DNA of 64,000 nucleotides from Candidatus Vicinibacter affinis (GCA_016714365.1 JADJNH010000005.1:3200501-3264500); one strand, 5' to 3'; shown: positions 25,330-35,274, counted from the stretch's first letter. Numbers and translations are program-made. The notes: generated from the letters alone by a model not told the origin.

Positions 25330-26808
25330 ATGAACCAACTACATGTCTTTTTAATAATTCTATACACGGCTTGCTTGTTGTATATGACATTTTTCTGTCT
25401 TCTTCAATTAAGCCTTTTGAAGGCATACAGAAAGCAAAAGAAAAATAAAGTTAATGTACCCTCCCTCAGCGCGGAGGATGAACACCCGATGGTGACCATC
25501 CAACTCCCCATCTTTAATGAGTTGTATGTGGTGGATCGTTTGTTGGATAACATCACCAAGCTGGATTACCCAAAAGATAAAATGCACATTCAGGTTCTGG
25601 ATGATTCCACAGATGAAACCGTGGGACATGCTCAATCTAAAGTTGCCTACTATAAAAGTCAGGGATTTGACATTGAACACCTTCACAGGACCAATCGCCA
25701 AGGTTATAAAGCAGGTGCCTTAAAAGAAGGAATGAAATCAGCGAAGGGTGAGTTTGTTGCCATTTTTGACGCTGACTTTTTACCCAATCCTGATTTCCTA
25801 AAAAGAGCACTGCCCCATTTCAGTCATGAGCGCATTGCAGTGGTGCAGAGCAGATGGGCACACCTGAATGAAGATTATTCTCTATTGACCAGATTACAGG
25901 CCTTCCAGCTCAATGTACACTTCACGGTAGAACAGGCAGGCAGATGTGAAGCAGATCACTTCCTACAGTTCAATGGCACTGCAGGTATATGGCGCAAAGC
26001 CGCCATAGAAGATGCAGGAGGCTGGCATTCCGATACACTCACTGAAGATCTTGACCTGAGCTACAGAGCGCAGATCAAAGGATGGAAAATAAAATTTGTA
26101 GAAGACATTACATGCCCCGCAGAATTACCGGTTGAAATTTATGGATATAAATCACAGCAATTTCGCTGGATGAAAGGTGGTGCAGAAAATTCAAAGAAAC
26201 TTTTGCCGACTATCTTAAAAGCAGATTTACCGTTAAAGACAAAATTTTATGCTGCTATGCATTTATTGGGCAGCAGTATCTTTCTGGTTATATTTTGGGT
26301 TGCATTGATCAGTGTTCCGGTACTCTATGCGATGGATGATATGGGTATGAAGGCTACCTTCCTTGGTTTTTGCTTGCTTGGCACCATTTCAATGATGTCC
26401 ATTTTTTATGAAGCCAATGTGGTTACCTGTTGGAACGACCAACCCCTGGGTAAAAGGTTGTTGAATTTTGTCATCCTATTTCCTGTTTTTATGGCGGTGT
26501 CTATGGGACTTAGTTTCCACAACAGCATAGCAGTCATTCAGGGTTTCCGAGGAAAGAAATCAAGCTTCGTGCGTACACCGAAATTCAGCATCATAAAAAG
26601 CAGCGAATCTTTTAGTAAAAATCAATACATCATTCAAAAAATTGATTGGAAGACTTGGGCGGAGGCCATCATCTTTGCCTACTTTGCCTTTGCGATAGGG
26701 CTTGGTTTGATGATTGAATATTACTCTTTTATTATGTTTCACGTGATGTTGATGGTAGGTTTTGGAATAAACTTTTTCTATTCCATGCGTCATTTGAGTA
26801 CCAAGTAA
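25330..26808 (+). CDS. Membrane glycosyltransferase family 2, cellulose-synthase-like
   Basis: A 492-aa enzyme. One N-terminal membrane helix (VFLIILYTACLLYMTFFCLL) is followed by a GT2 catalytic domain with VTIQLPIFNE, LDDSTDET, the DADF metal site, TEDLDLSYR and the QFRWMKGG (QxxRW) acceptor motif. Three or four further membrane helices lie at the C terminus. The D,D,D,QxxRW set marks a processive or inverting transferase like cellulose/glucan synthases or glucosylceramide synthase. An in-frame ATG at 25312 would add six residues but lies in the promoter. The substrate is unknown; a surface glucan or glycolipid is likely. Confidence 0.9.
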   Translation: MNQLHVFLIILYTACLLYMTFFCLLQLSLLKAYRKQKKNKVNVPSLSAEDEHPMVTIQLPIFNELYVVDRLLDNITKLDYPKDKMHIQVLDDSTDETVGHAQSKVAYYKSQGFDIEHLHRTNRQGYKAGALKEGMKSAKGEFVAIFDADFLPNPDFLKRALPHFSHERIAVVQSRWAHLNEDYSLLTRLQAFQLNVHFTVEQAGRCEADHFLQFNGTAGIWRKAAIEDAGGWHSDTLTEDLDLSYRAQIKGWKIKFVEDITCPAELPVEIYGYKSQQFRWMKGGAENSKKLLPTILKADLPLKTKFYAAMHLLGSSIFLVIFWVALISVPVLYAMDDMGMKATFLGFCLLGTISMMSIFYEANVVTCWNDQPLGKRLLNFVILFPVFMAVSMGLSFHNSIAVIQGFRGKKSSFVRTPKFSIIKSSESFSKNQYIIQKIDWKTWAEAIIFAYFAFAIGLGLMIEYYSFIMFHVMLMVGFGINFFYSMRHLSTK

Positions 26809-26820
26809 AAATTCTGCAAA

Positions 26821-28227
26821 ATGCCAAAACCTGCAGAGGAGGATAACCTGCTCAAAGTTAGGCTTGGCTATCTGTTGCTGGTTGTTTATTTTACCTCACA
26901 GATTTCATTGTTATTTATATCGAGGCAGCAGAATTTCATTTCTATTTTGTTGCCATATGTTTTTGCATTTGGAAGTTATGTGCTCCTTATCAGAAAGGAA
27001 CTAAACATCAGCAGTGTTTATTTTCTTTTAAAAATAGGAATCGTCTTACGTCTTCTGGCTGTATTTGCTTTCCCCCATCTTTCAGATGATGTATACAGAT
27101 ATTGGTGGGACGGAACCCTCTTATCGAATGGAATAAATCCGTTTAGTTTTACTCCTGCAGAAATTCTGAACAGTACGATTAGCCCTGATCTAAGACAGTC
27201 CCTTGCCCAAGTATTCCCAAATCTTAACTCACCTGAATACCGCACAGTATATCCGGGATTCAGTCAACTGCTATTTTATCTCGGAGTTTTAATCAGTGGA
27301 AAAAATTTGTATCTGTTCAGCATTGCACTGAAGCTTTTCTTTCTAATCGGGGATATTCTTTTATTGTATGTTGTTCACAATCTTACCCGAAAATTAAACT
27401 TACCACTTAGCCTTTCAGTAATCTATTTCCTAAACCCCTTGGTCATTACGGAGCTTTCAGGCAATCTTCATTTTGAGCTCTGGCTCATTTTGTTTTTTGG
27501 TTGGTCTGTGTTGTACTTTTTAGAAAACAAATATTTGAAAAGTGGGATTTTTTTGGGTCTTTCAATCATTTCCAAAATTACCACTGCATTCTTTACGCCA
27601 TTACTCTTATCTACCAAATCATTAAAGCAAACTGTTTATTTTATCCTCGCATGTATGTTATTATTTATTGGAACTCAGGTACTATTTATAAATGACCTGC
27701 AGCATCTCCAGGGTTATTTTCTTTATATACGGCAATTTGAGTTCAACTCAATGATTTATGGACCACTCGAACAATATTTTATTCATCACAATCTTTGGGT
27801 CCTAAAATCAAAAACCGGTATGATTACCGGGGGAATATTTTTAAGTATTTATACATGGATGATCGGATATCACTTTTATAAAGTATTTAAAAAAAGCTCA
27901 CTGGTTCGTGAAGTCGGTAGTCAGCCATTTCATTTGATAAATTTAAATTCCTCATTTAATTTTCAACTGGCATGGTGGATATTTTTTTCGTATTTATTGT
28001 TGAGTTCTACTGTTCATCCATGGTATCTGGCAACACTTCTATTTATCGGGGTATTTAGTTATCCTTTCATATCAATAGTCTGGACAGGTTTAATTATGAC
28101 CAGCTACATCCACTACGATGTCAGATATGAAGCTTACTTCAATGTGGTTAAGATATTGGAATATTCAGTTCTGCTATTGTCATTAGCCTTCACTTTATTT
28201 AATCAGCAAAAACGTATTAGTCGGTAA
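26821..28227 (+). CDS. GT-C-type polytopic glycosyltransferase (mannosyltransferase-like)
   Basis: A 468-aa protein with about ten hydrophobic helices. The first periplasmic loop contains SDDVYRYWWDG followed by GINPF, the acidic motif of GT-C enzymes that use polyprenyl-phosphate sugars (GT87/DUF2029 and alpha-mannosyltransferase types). It starts 12 bp after the cellulose-synthase-like gene and ends the operon. The upstream DPM1-like enzyme could make its lipid-linked donor; that is inference. There is no lipobox and no T9SS tail. Confidence 0.85.
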   Translation: MPKPAEEDNLLKVRLGYLLLVVYFTSQISLLFISRQQNFISILLPYVFAFGSYVLLIRKELNISSVYFLLKIGIVLRLLAVFAFPHLSDDVYRYWWDGTLLSNGINPFSFTPAEILNSTISPDLRQSLAQVFPNLNSPEYRTVYPGFSQLLFYLGVLISGKNLYLFSIALKLFFLIGDILLLYVVHNLTRKLNLPLSLSVIYFLNPLVITELSGNLHFELWLILFFGWSVLYFLENKYLKSGIFLGLSIISKITTAFFTPLLLSTKSLKQTVYFILACMLLFIGTQVLFINDLQHLQGYFLYIRQFEFNSMIYGPLEQYFIHHNLWVLKSKTGMITGGIFLSIYTWMIGYHFYKVFKKSSLVREVGSQPFHLINLNSSFNFQLAWWIFFSYLLLSSTVHPWYLATLLFIGVFSYPFISIVWTGLIMTSYIHYDVRYEAYFNVVKILEYSVLLLSLAFTLFNQQKRISR

Positions 28228-28375
28228 AATTTACAAATACAACTTGTTGGTAGTGTATTTGATAAAGAAGTGCGGATCAAGAGACCACTGGACTGTGTAA
28301 TAACACTGAATTTTTAAATTGATCATTCAAGTGATCTGACACCTGAAATCTATAAAATTCAAGAGGGAAATTCTA

Positions 28376-29719
28376 CTAATCGTTAATGCTTAAGAATCCT
28401 TTTTTGGCGGTATATATTTTTCCTATCCTGTTACCGAGGCGCATTCCTTCCTCACAGTCCATTCTAAAATGAACCCCCAAATGCATTCTTGATCTGGCAT
28501 TTTCATTGGCCATTTCGAAGAAGGAGTTAAAACTCCTGGGCTTACCCAAAAATTCCTTGCGGCCTTCGTGAGAATAGTCTGTTAAATTGAAATTACTTCC
28601 AAAGTAATTGCTTAATACTTGAGCGGCAGTAGCTCCAAAAACTGAATGACCGGAAGGATAAGCTGGAAAGGAAGGTGCCGGTATCATCGATACCCAGGTT
28701 GGCTGAATATACTTTTGGATAAAAGCTTCAGGTCGTTGAACGTTGAAATGATATTTGCCTGCCCAGGTAATGGCACTCGCATCATTCATGGCCAATCCAA
28801 GTACCATATTTAATTCTAATAATTTTCTAAAACTAAGATCAGATTTTTCTGCAGCCTGGCTGGCTATTGAAAACCATCTTCCCACGGGTGTCATGGTAAG
28901 CCCGGCTTTGTCATCACTCCAGAATTCTGCGATCCATTTATCTTCCTTTGAATTATTTTCACTGATGTACACCAATTCCTGCGCTTGCCTGAAATACTCA
29001 GAAAAGACTGCAGTATCAAAAGGGATTGGTGGATTGATTTCAATATCTCCCGGTTTAATCAAAAAGGTTCTGATTTTACCCCAATGAGGCAACAAAGCCG
29101 GCATTGGTCTTTCACCCATTTGTTGCCAGCAACCAGGACAAGAAGGTGGGATGTAGTTGTTGTCATAATTAAATAAAAAGCCGTCATGGCCTACCCGATC
29201 TGTCTTAGAATATTCCCAGATTTTATGTGCCACTTCCTTTCCATAAACCAGTGATCTGTTATAGGTTTCAGGACTCAAATTATTGAAAAATCTTTTTTTA
29301 TTTTTGATATTGAGTGCACTGATTCGATTCTTATACTCCTCTGAAATGGTCGGAAAAAACATTTCAGCCAAATCAGCAAAACAACTATTGATCGCAATAC
29401 CCGGTTCAATTCCTGATTCCTCCACCCCATGATATAAATCTAAATTACTAAGCAACTCTGAGGTATTTACATAATTGCATTCTTCTACAGAAGACAAGTA
29501 TGCCGCTAATTCTATGTACGCAAACATTCGGGCACTGACAGGTCCCCTGTAACCAGGGGTAAAACGTTCTAATTCAATTAATAATTTGTTCCAATCCCTG
29601 ATCGTCTCTCTTCTTGAAACATCCAGGTGGGTTGAGTCAGAACATGAATTAAAAATCATCAACACCAACAGAATGGAAAAGTATTTTAGGATTGAAAAAC
29701 TATTTATATACTGCTTCAT
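28376..29719 (-). CDS. Vanadium-dependent haloperoxidase / PAP2-type lipoprotein 1
   Basis: A 447-aa protein from the ATG at 29719; a longer frame to 29794 would run into the kinase gene and lack a signal. Lipobox FNSC near residue 26. All three active-site motifs are intact: KYHFNVQRP, PSGHS with H358, and SRMHLGVHF with H417. Such enzymes either use vanadate and H2O2 to oxidise halides or act as phosphatases; sequence alone does not decide. It starts 4 bp after the histidine kinase stop, making it the third gene of an RR-HK-haloperoxidase operon. Confidence 0.88.
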   Translation of the reverse strand: MKQYINSFSILKYFSILLVLMIFNSCSDSTHLDVSRRETIRDWNKLLIELERFTPGYRGPVSARMFAYIELAAYLSSVEECNYVNTSELLSNLDLYHGVEESGIEPGIAINSCFADLAEMFFPTISEEYKNRISALNIKNKKRFFNNLSPETYNRSLVYGKEVAHKIWEYSKTDRVGHDGFLFNYDNNYIPPSCPGCWQQMGERPMPALLPHWGKIRTFLIKPGDIEINPPIPFDTAVFSEYFRQAQELVYISENNSKEDKWIAEFWSDDKAGLTMTPVGRWFSIASQAAEKSDLSFRKLLELNMVLGLAMNDASAITWAGKYHFNVQRPEAFIQKYIQPTWVSMIPAPSFPAYPSGHSVFGATAAQVLSNYFGSNFNLTDYSHEGRKEFLGKPRSFNSFFEMANENARSRMHLGVHFRMDCEEGMRLGNRIGKIYTAKKGFLSIND

Positions 29720-29723
29720 AAAA

Positions 29724-31100
29724 TTAGTTTGGGGAGTACAATGGAAATTGAACTTTAAATATCGTGCCTTGACCTTTTTTAGAATCAATGTCAATGGAAA
29801 ATTGGTGAATTTTCATTACAGAATCAACCAGTGACAATCCAATCCCTGATCCCTTTTTATGTTTTGCTTTTGGGTCCCGGTAAAATGGCTTAAAGACCAA
29901 TGGAATGTCCTCAGTTTTGATTCCAGGACCATCATCTGCCATTTCAAGTCTTCTATTTCCATTTTTTTCAAAATAGATCTTCACGTCCACATATTTATCC
30001 TGAGAATATTTACAACAATTATCCATGATATTCATAAAGGCAGATCTGAGCAATGACTTATTCCCGGTCACACAAAAATCTTCTTCTGAAATAGGATCCC
30101 CCACTATGTCTATATCTATCTTATACTCTGAGTTGGATTTTAATAAAAGGGTACGTGATTCTAAAAGCAAGTCATCAATTCTGACGGTCGAAAAATTTAC
30201 GGAGCCTTGTTCAGAATGAAGCCTGGCCATTTGTAACAAATTATCTGTGATGTCGGACAAACGGAAGGCATCCTCTAACACTGATTGAACGGAGCGCTTG
30301 TATTCTTCTTCTGTTCGACTTTTTTGTTGCAGTAAGACTTCTAATTGAGAGGTAATTACGGAAATGGGATTTTTTAATTCATGGGAAACATTGGAAATAA
30401 AATTCCTTTGCATGGCAAATGCTTCTTCAATCCTGTCCAACAAACGGTTGAAGGTCGTGATCAGATGATTGATTTCATCCTTTGATCCACTGTTTACGAT
30501 TCTTACATTTAAATTCGAGGGCAACATGGATTCTACTTGTGCCACCACAGTCTTTACGGGACTCAAAGCTTGCTTGGTATACCACCAGCCACCAGCTGCA
30601 GCAATAAAAAGCCCAATTAACATGGTTAGCAAAAGTATGTATTGAATACTTACCAATTCTTCCATATTCATCTTTTTCTGCGCAAGCACGTAATACTTAT
30701 CACCATTGGATGCAATAAACACATAGCCAATTTTGTTTACATCCTGTTTATCCGTAAAACAAATTTCTTTATCTTCCATCAGGGTGACCATTTCTTCAGA
30801 ATTCAAACTGATCGATCCTGAATTTAATGCATACACTTTTTGGAAACGACTGTTGTATATCTCTACATTGGAATTTACAACCAAAGCGAAACTGTCATTC
30901 TTATTAAGCTGTCCTGTAATAGCAGCATTCTGGTCTCTCAACACCCTTTCGGCAATGTTGGATGATCTTGTTTTTAATGAGTAAAAATGTTCCTTCATGA
31001 CCAATTGACTGTACTTGGAATAAAAGAACAATAATGAAAAACCAAGTATCCCTGCAGCCAGCAGTATAAATTGTAAGGTCAACCTGGTTCTAATTTGCAT
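29724..31100 (-). CDS. Sensor histidine kinase (HAMP-HisKA-HATPase)
   Basis: A 458-aa membrane kinase. It has an N-terminal helix, a periplasmic sensor of about 120 residues, a second helix (YILLLTMLIGLFIAAAGGWW) at ~155-175, then HAMP. The HisKA domain has the phosphoacceptor H240 in HELKNP. The ATPase domain shows NIMDNCCKYS (N box), DDGPGIKTED (G1) and GSGIGLSLVDS (G2). It partners the response regulator encoded 1 bp upstream. The operon and the divergent haloperoxidase genes suggest control of haloperoxidase expression. Confidence 0.95.
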   Translation of the reverse strand: MQIRTRLTLQFILLAAGILGFSLLFFYSKYSQLVMKEHFYSLKTRSSNIAERVLRDQNAAITGQLNKNDSFALVVNSNVEIYNSRFQKVYALNSGSISLNSEEMVTLMEDKEICFTDKQDVNKIGYVFIASNGDKYYVLAQKKMNMEELVSIQYILLLTMLIGLFIAAAGGWWYTKQALSPVKTVVAQVESMLPSNLNVRIVNSGSKDEINHLITTFNRLLDRIEEAFAMQRNFISNVSHELKNPISVITSQLEVLLQQKSRTEEEYKRSVQSVLEDAFRLSDITDNLLQMARLHSEQGSVNFSTVRIDDLLLESRTLLLKSNSEYKIDIDIVGDPISEEDFCVTGNKSLLRSAFMNIMDNCCKYSQDKYVDVKIYFEKNGNRRLEMADDGPGIKTEDIPLVFKPFYRDPKAKHKKGSGIGLSLVDSVMKIHQFSIDIDSKKGQGTIFKVQFPLYSPN

Positions 31101-31101
31101 G

Positions 31102-31791
31102 CTATTCTGATTTAAGTATATAGCCGGTTTTAAAAACAGTATGAATCAACTTTTGTTGATCGGGCCGGTCAATCTTCTTTCTTAAAAAATTGACATATAC
31201 TTCCACTATGTTAGTTCCGGTATCAAAGTTCATGTTCCAAACTTTTTCAGACAGTTCATTTTTTGAAATGACCCTCTCCGGATTAAGGATGAAGTACTCA
31301 AGTAGTGCAAATTCTTTAGGAGTCAGTGGAATTCTGAGGTTTGCTGACTTTCTAAAAGCCTCCTTGGTTTTGTAACGAAGTTCCAAGTCTCCGAAAGTAA
31401 GAATTTCACTAACGGTTTGCTTTATTTCAGCAGGCCTCCTGGCCAAAGCCTTGATTCTCAGAAGCAGTTCCTTAAATTCGAAAGGTTTAGGCAGATAATC
31501 GTCTGCACCTGCTTCCAGCCCTTCAATTTTATCATCTGTATGGTTCAGCGCGGATAGAAAAATAAAAGGGGTATGTTTTCCACTGGCTCTTAACTTTTTT
31601 AAAACCTGAATTCCTGATATCCCTGGCATGAGGACATCAGATACCACTACGTGATAATCATTCTTGTCCAGTAGCGACATTCCGATTTCACCATCTCTGG
31701 CAGTCTCTACTTCGATTTGATTTTCTTCCAGCCCTTGCTTCAGAGAATTCAATAACTTCACTTCATCTTCAATGAGAAGAACTTTAAGCAT
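31102..31791 (-). CDS. OmpR-family response regulator
   Basis: A 229-aa protein with a receiver domain (acidic pocket E8-D9-E10, phosphoacceptor D52 in VVSDVLMPG, Lys in LPKPFEFKEL) and a winged-helix DNA-binding domain (LTPKEFALLEYFILNPERVISK, then VYVNFLRKKID). It is the first gene of the leftward operon with the cognate kinase and haloperoxidase 1. The 268-bp divergent region before haloperoxidase 2 is the obvious place for its binding sites. Confidence 0.95.
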   Translation of the reverse strand: MLKVLLIEDEVKLLNSLKQGLEENQIEVETARDGEIGMSLLDKNDYHVVVSDVLMPGISGIQVLKKLRASGKHTPFIFLSALNHTDDKIEGLEAGADDYLPKPFEFKELLLRIKALARRPAEIKQTVSEILTFGDLELRYKTKEAFRKSANLRIPLTPKEFALLEYFILNPERVISKNELSEKVWNMNFDTGTNIVEVYVNFLRKKIDRPDQQKLIHTVFKTGYILKSE

Positions 31792-32059
31792 TGTGGTCGA
31801 AATTAATTAATAAGGAATGGTCAAAAATACTAAAAAAACATTGAAAATTTACTTTATCCAGACTATTGCGATTTCTAACTGGCACTTTTATTAATCGCGA
31901 ACTCATTGCTAATAAAGGACTTAGCTCAGTTATAGGTTTTCTTTTTTTAATATTTCTCTCTAAATTTTAATAACTTTTTAAGCTGATTTTAAGGCCTTTT
32001 AGAGCCCTGAAGGCTACATTTGCCCGGATTTAGCCTATTTTAATTATCAAATCAAATTT
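31792..32059. promoter_or_regulatory. Divergent regulatory region between the response regulator and haloperoxidase 2
   Basis: These 268 bp are AT-rich and separate two head-to-head genes. I see no perfect TAnnTTTG box and no clear direct-repeat operator by eye. Because both flanking transcripts concern the haloperoxidase locus, regulator sites are expected here. Confidence 0.4.
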
Positions 32060-33538
32060 ATGCTTTACAGAATTAACAAAATCACTGCCCTGATTTTTGT
32101 GTTCGGGATGGCCTTATTTACCAATGGTTGTAAGAAGGACAACGATACCAGCAATGGAAATTCAAACACAAATTTAGTTTCATCCCATCCATACAATGTT
32201 GTGTGGGAATGGAATGAGTTATTCCTTGCTTTGGACAAAGATGCATTAGGCTTCAGGCCAGGACCTGGACCACGTGCTCTTGGTTACCTGGGGATTGCGG
32301 CTTACGAAGTTTGTGTTCCTGGAATGCCAAATTTTAATTCCTTAAAAAATTTGCCAAGCTTTCAGGGTTCAAATATTCCTGAACTGACAAATGCAAATGA
32401 GATACACTACCCTTCTGCAGTCAATGCAGCTTATGCCTATTTGATGAGCAAGTTGTTTGAAAAAGTAAGCTATTTTCAATCTGCAAGAGGCAGTCACATT
32501 GCGAATACTGAGGCTGGGTTGAAGTTAATTGAAGATTTGCGAATCAGCCTTGAAAGTAAATACAAAGCTGAGGCAGGCAATTCTAAATACAATGCTTCCA
32601 AAGAATGGGGAGAAAGAGTAGCATCAGCCATTTGGGAATGGTCAAAAACAGATACCTATGGTCATGAAGCTTACTTGAATCCACTCAACAACGATCCACT
32701 AAAAACCCCTTACCACAATTGGAAAGAAGCAAGTTTAGATGCCAATGGCAAGAGAATTCCTGGTAAATGGGCCCCTACCAACGACAATCCGGATGGTGGC
32801 ATGTTTCCATTCTGGGGACGGGTAAGAGCTTTTGCAACCAACAACTCACAAAAAATTTCCAGACCTCCTTTGCCTTACAGCGAATCTAAAACTTCACAAT
32901 GGTATGCCAACAATTTGGAAGTTTATTCAGCTACAACGCCTAAAGCAAGTTATGAAGATGAGTGGATAGCTGAATTTTGGTCAGATGATTTATTTGGATT
33001 AACCTTTGCGCCTCCTCCAAGAATGGTTGCCATCATGGACCAGGTATTTGCAAATGAAAAATCTACTCTTGAAGAAGCTGTTTATGCTGCTGCAGTCATG
33101 GGCATCACCTTAAATGATTGCGCCGTAGTTTGTTGGAATTCCAAATGGCATTACAATACAGAAAGACCAGAACATTTTATTAAAGACGTGATAGATCCTA
33201 CCTGGGAATCTCAGTTGGATCATCCTTATACCGGAACCAGAGGTGTTACACCGGCGTTTCCAGCGTACCCTTCCGGTCACTCTACTTTCGGTGGTGGTGG
33301 TGCTTTTGCTTTAGCTGCAATCTGGGGAGACCATTACACCCTTACCGACCGATGTCACGAAAACAGAACTGAGTTTATTGGAACTCCTAGGACGTTCTAT
33401 AATTTCAGTGACCTTGGATTAGAGGATGCATTGTCCAGAATTCCATTGGGTGTTCACATCAGAATCGATTGTGTAGAAGGCGTTCGCCTTGGAAGGGAAA
33501 TTGGCTCAAGAGTCGCAGCCATGCCTTGGAAAAAGTAA
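32060..33538 (+). CDS. Vanadium-dependent haloperoxidase / PAP2-type lipoprotein 2
   Basis: A 492-aa protein with a signal ending in LFTNGC (lipobox, Cys ~24). Active-site motifs are complete: KWHYNTERP, PSGHS with H407, and SRIPLGVHI with H466. Compared with copy 1 it has a longer middle region (residues ~100-260). It diverges from the two-component operon and is closed by a strong terminator at 33574-33609. It is closer to copy 3 than to copy 1 in its N-terminal half (both carry FRPGPGPRALGYLG-type sequence). Confidence 0.9.
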   Translation: MLYRINKITALIFVFGMALFTNGCKKDNDTSNGNSNTNLVSSHPYNVVWEWNELFLALDKDALGFRPGPGPRALGYLGIAAYEVCVPGMPNFNSLKNLPSFQGSNIPELTNANEIHYPSAVNAAYAYLMSKLFEKVSYFQSARGSHIANTEAGLKLIEDLRISLESKYKAEAGNSKYNASKEWGERVASAIWEWSKTDTYGHEAYLNPLNNDPLKTPYHNWKEASLDANGKRIPGKWAPTNDNPDGGMFPFWGRVRAFATNNSQKISRPPLPYSESKTSQWYANNLEVYSATTPKASYEDEWIAEFWSDDLFGLTFAPPPRMVAIMDQVFANEKSTLEEAVYAAAVMGITLNDCAVVCWNSKWHYNTERPEHFIKDVIDPTWESQLDHPYTGTRGVTPAFPAYPSGHSTFGGGGAFALAAIWGDHYTLTDRCHENRTEFIGTPRTFYNFSDLGLEDALSRIPLGVHIRIDCVEGVRLGREIGSRVAAMPWKK

Positions 33539-33573
33539 TTTTAAGTTTTAGATTAGACTTATTAAATATAAAA

Positions 33574-33609
33574 AAAAGAAAGCCTCTGTTAGAGGCTTTC
33601 TTTTTTTTA
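33574..33609 (+). terminator. Rho-independent terminator after haloperoxidase 2
   Basis: Hairpin AAGAAAGCCTCT / AGAGGCTTTCTT with a 3-nt loop, followed by a T run. The preceding A run also makes it usable on the other strand. Confidence 0.92.
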
Positions 33610-33842
33610 TATTAAAATAATTTGCTGATTATCAAGCAAGTTGAATGTTCTTCTCTTAGTACACCAAAACTGTAACCGGGACAAATAAGATTTCAAAAAA
33701 TCAAACATCAAAACCAAATTTGAAAAATATCCTGGAGTTAAATTCAAATTTTAATTACTTTTTAATACGATTTACGCCCAATATTTATACACAGATGGTA
33801 ATTTTGTTTAACTTTTTCATTGGACAAATTAAACAATTAATC
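33610..33842 (+). other. Intergenic leader of haloperoxidase 3
   Basis: An AT-rich stretch between the terminator and the ATG at 33843. An in-frame TTG at 33720 would extend the next gene by 41 polar/aromatic residues ahead of the lipoprotein signal, so it is treated as untranslated leader. No RNA structure recognised. Confidence 0.5.
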
Positions 33843-35243
33843 ATGACTTCCAAATTAACAAAATTTAGTACCTTCCTTTTATTGCTTGGCCTTGTGATCT
33901 TAAACAATGGCTGTAAAAATGACACAGGCTCTACAGGAAATGACACCTCTATCAAAAAGGTGAGCGATTACCCTAATGAAGTTGTTTACGAATGGAATGA
34001 ATTGTTTCTTAAAATTGAGCGTTATGCTGCCGGATACCGTCCGGGACCTGCACCTACGGCGTTAGGATATATGGGTTTTGCGGTTTACGAGGCGACCGCA
34101 CCAGGATTTTCAGAATACAAATCCATCCAAAATAACTTTCCGGAAATCAACATTCCAAAAATTGAAGATGGAAAGGAATTCCATTGGCCAACTGTGGTCA
34201 ATGCTGTTTATGGCACCATGATGCCAAGGTTTTTCGTGGATCAGCCTCAGGAGCACAAAGGATGGATGACAAACTTAGATGCAAGATTATTGAAAAAATA
34301 CCGGGATGAAGCTTCTGATGAAGTGATCGAAAGATCCAGAAAAAGAGGTCAGGAAGTTGGCGAGGCCGTTTGGAAATGGTTTACTTCTGATCCTGTAGCA
34401 TACAATCATTACAAAAACCCATTCCAGGGGTATGACTGGCAGACGAATTATAAAAAAGAAGGAGATTGGAAACCTACTCCTCCGGGACCAAACCAACCAA
34501 TGGGTGGTGTTTATGGACGATGCAGAACTTTCGTTCTACAAGGGAATGCAGAAAAAACTGCGAGAAAACCCCTACCATACAGTACAGATAAAAACTCCCC
34601 ATACTATGGCCAGGCTTATGAGATATTAACCCGTAATAATTCATTAGAAGCAGAAGAAGACCAATGGGTGGGTGAATTCTGGAGTGATGATTTGTTGAAT
34701 CAAACTTTTTCTCCTGGCCCGAGATGGATTGCCATTGGTGATCAGGTATTGAAAAATGAAAACAGCAATTTGGAAATCGCCATTGCCATGAGCGCCAAAG
34801 TGGGTATCGCACTTCATGAGTCTGCTGTAGCATGTTGGTATTCCAAATACTTTTACAATGTAGAAAGACCACAGACGTACATCAACAAATACTTGGACCC
34901 AACCTGGATTTCATCATTGATTTATGCTGAAAACAAATGGGATGGATTTACACCACCATTTCCTGCTTACCCTTCCGGTCACTCTACCATGGGTGCAGCC
35001 GGTGCAGAAGCTTTGGCCAGTATCTTTGGTTACAGCTATGGCATGACGGATTATTGTCATCAGGGCAGAGCGGAATTCAACGGTACGCCTCGTACATTTG
35101 GCAGTTTCTTTGAAATGGCTCAGGAAAATGCCTGGTCAAGGGTTCCACTTGGTGTTCACTGGAGAATGGACTGCGATGAAGGTGTTAGATTTGGTACTGA
35201 AATAGCACGCAAAATGAATTCAAGAATCCCTTGGAAAGGTTAA
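33843..35243 (+). CDS. Vanadium-dependent haloperoxidase / PAP2-type lipoprotein 3
   Basis: A 466-aa protein starting at the ATG at 33843, which gives a normal lipoprotein signal (lipobox LNNGC, Cys ~24). Intact active-site motifs: KYFYNVERP, PSGHS with H380, and SRVPLGVHW with H439. It is closely related to copy 2, which it follows in tandem, suggesting local duplication. A terminator lies 31 bp downstream. All three proteins would face the periplasm or cell surface. Confidence 0.9.
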   Translation: MTSKLTKFSTFLLLLGLVILNNGCKNDTGSTGNDTSIKKVSDYPNEVVYEWNELFLKIERYAAGYRPGPAPTALGYMGFAVYEATAPGFSEYKSIQNNFPEINIPKIEDGKEFHWPTVVNAVYGTMMPRFFVDQPQEHKGWMTNLDARLLKKYRDEASDEVIERSRKRGQEVGEAVWKWFTSDPVAYNHYKNPFQGYDWQTNYKKEGDWKPTPPGPNQPMGGVYGRCRTFVLQGNAEKTARKPLPYSTDKNSPYYGQAYEILTRNNSLEAEEDQWVGEFWSDDLLNQTFSPGPRWIAIGDQVLKNENSNLEIAIAMSAKVGIALHESAVACWYSKYFYNVERPQTYINKYLDPTWISSLIYAENKWDGFTPPFPAYPSGHSTMGAAGAEALASIFGYSYGMTDYCHQGRAEFNGTPRTFGSFFEMAQENAWSRVPLGVHWRMDCDEGVRFGTEIARKMNSRIPWKG

Positions 35244-35274
35244 ATTATACTTTAGATTCAAATAATATAAATCA

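Noticed and set aside
33720..33842. Upstream TTG extension of haloperoxidase 3
   Set aside because: It would place 41 residues before a normal lipoprotein signal; the ATG at 33843 is better supported.
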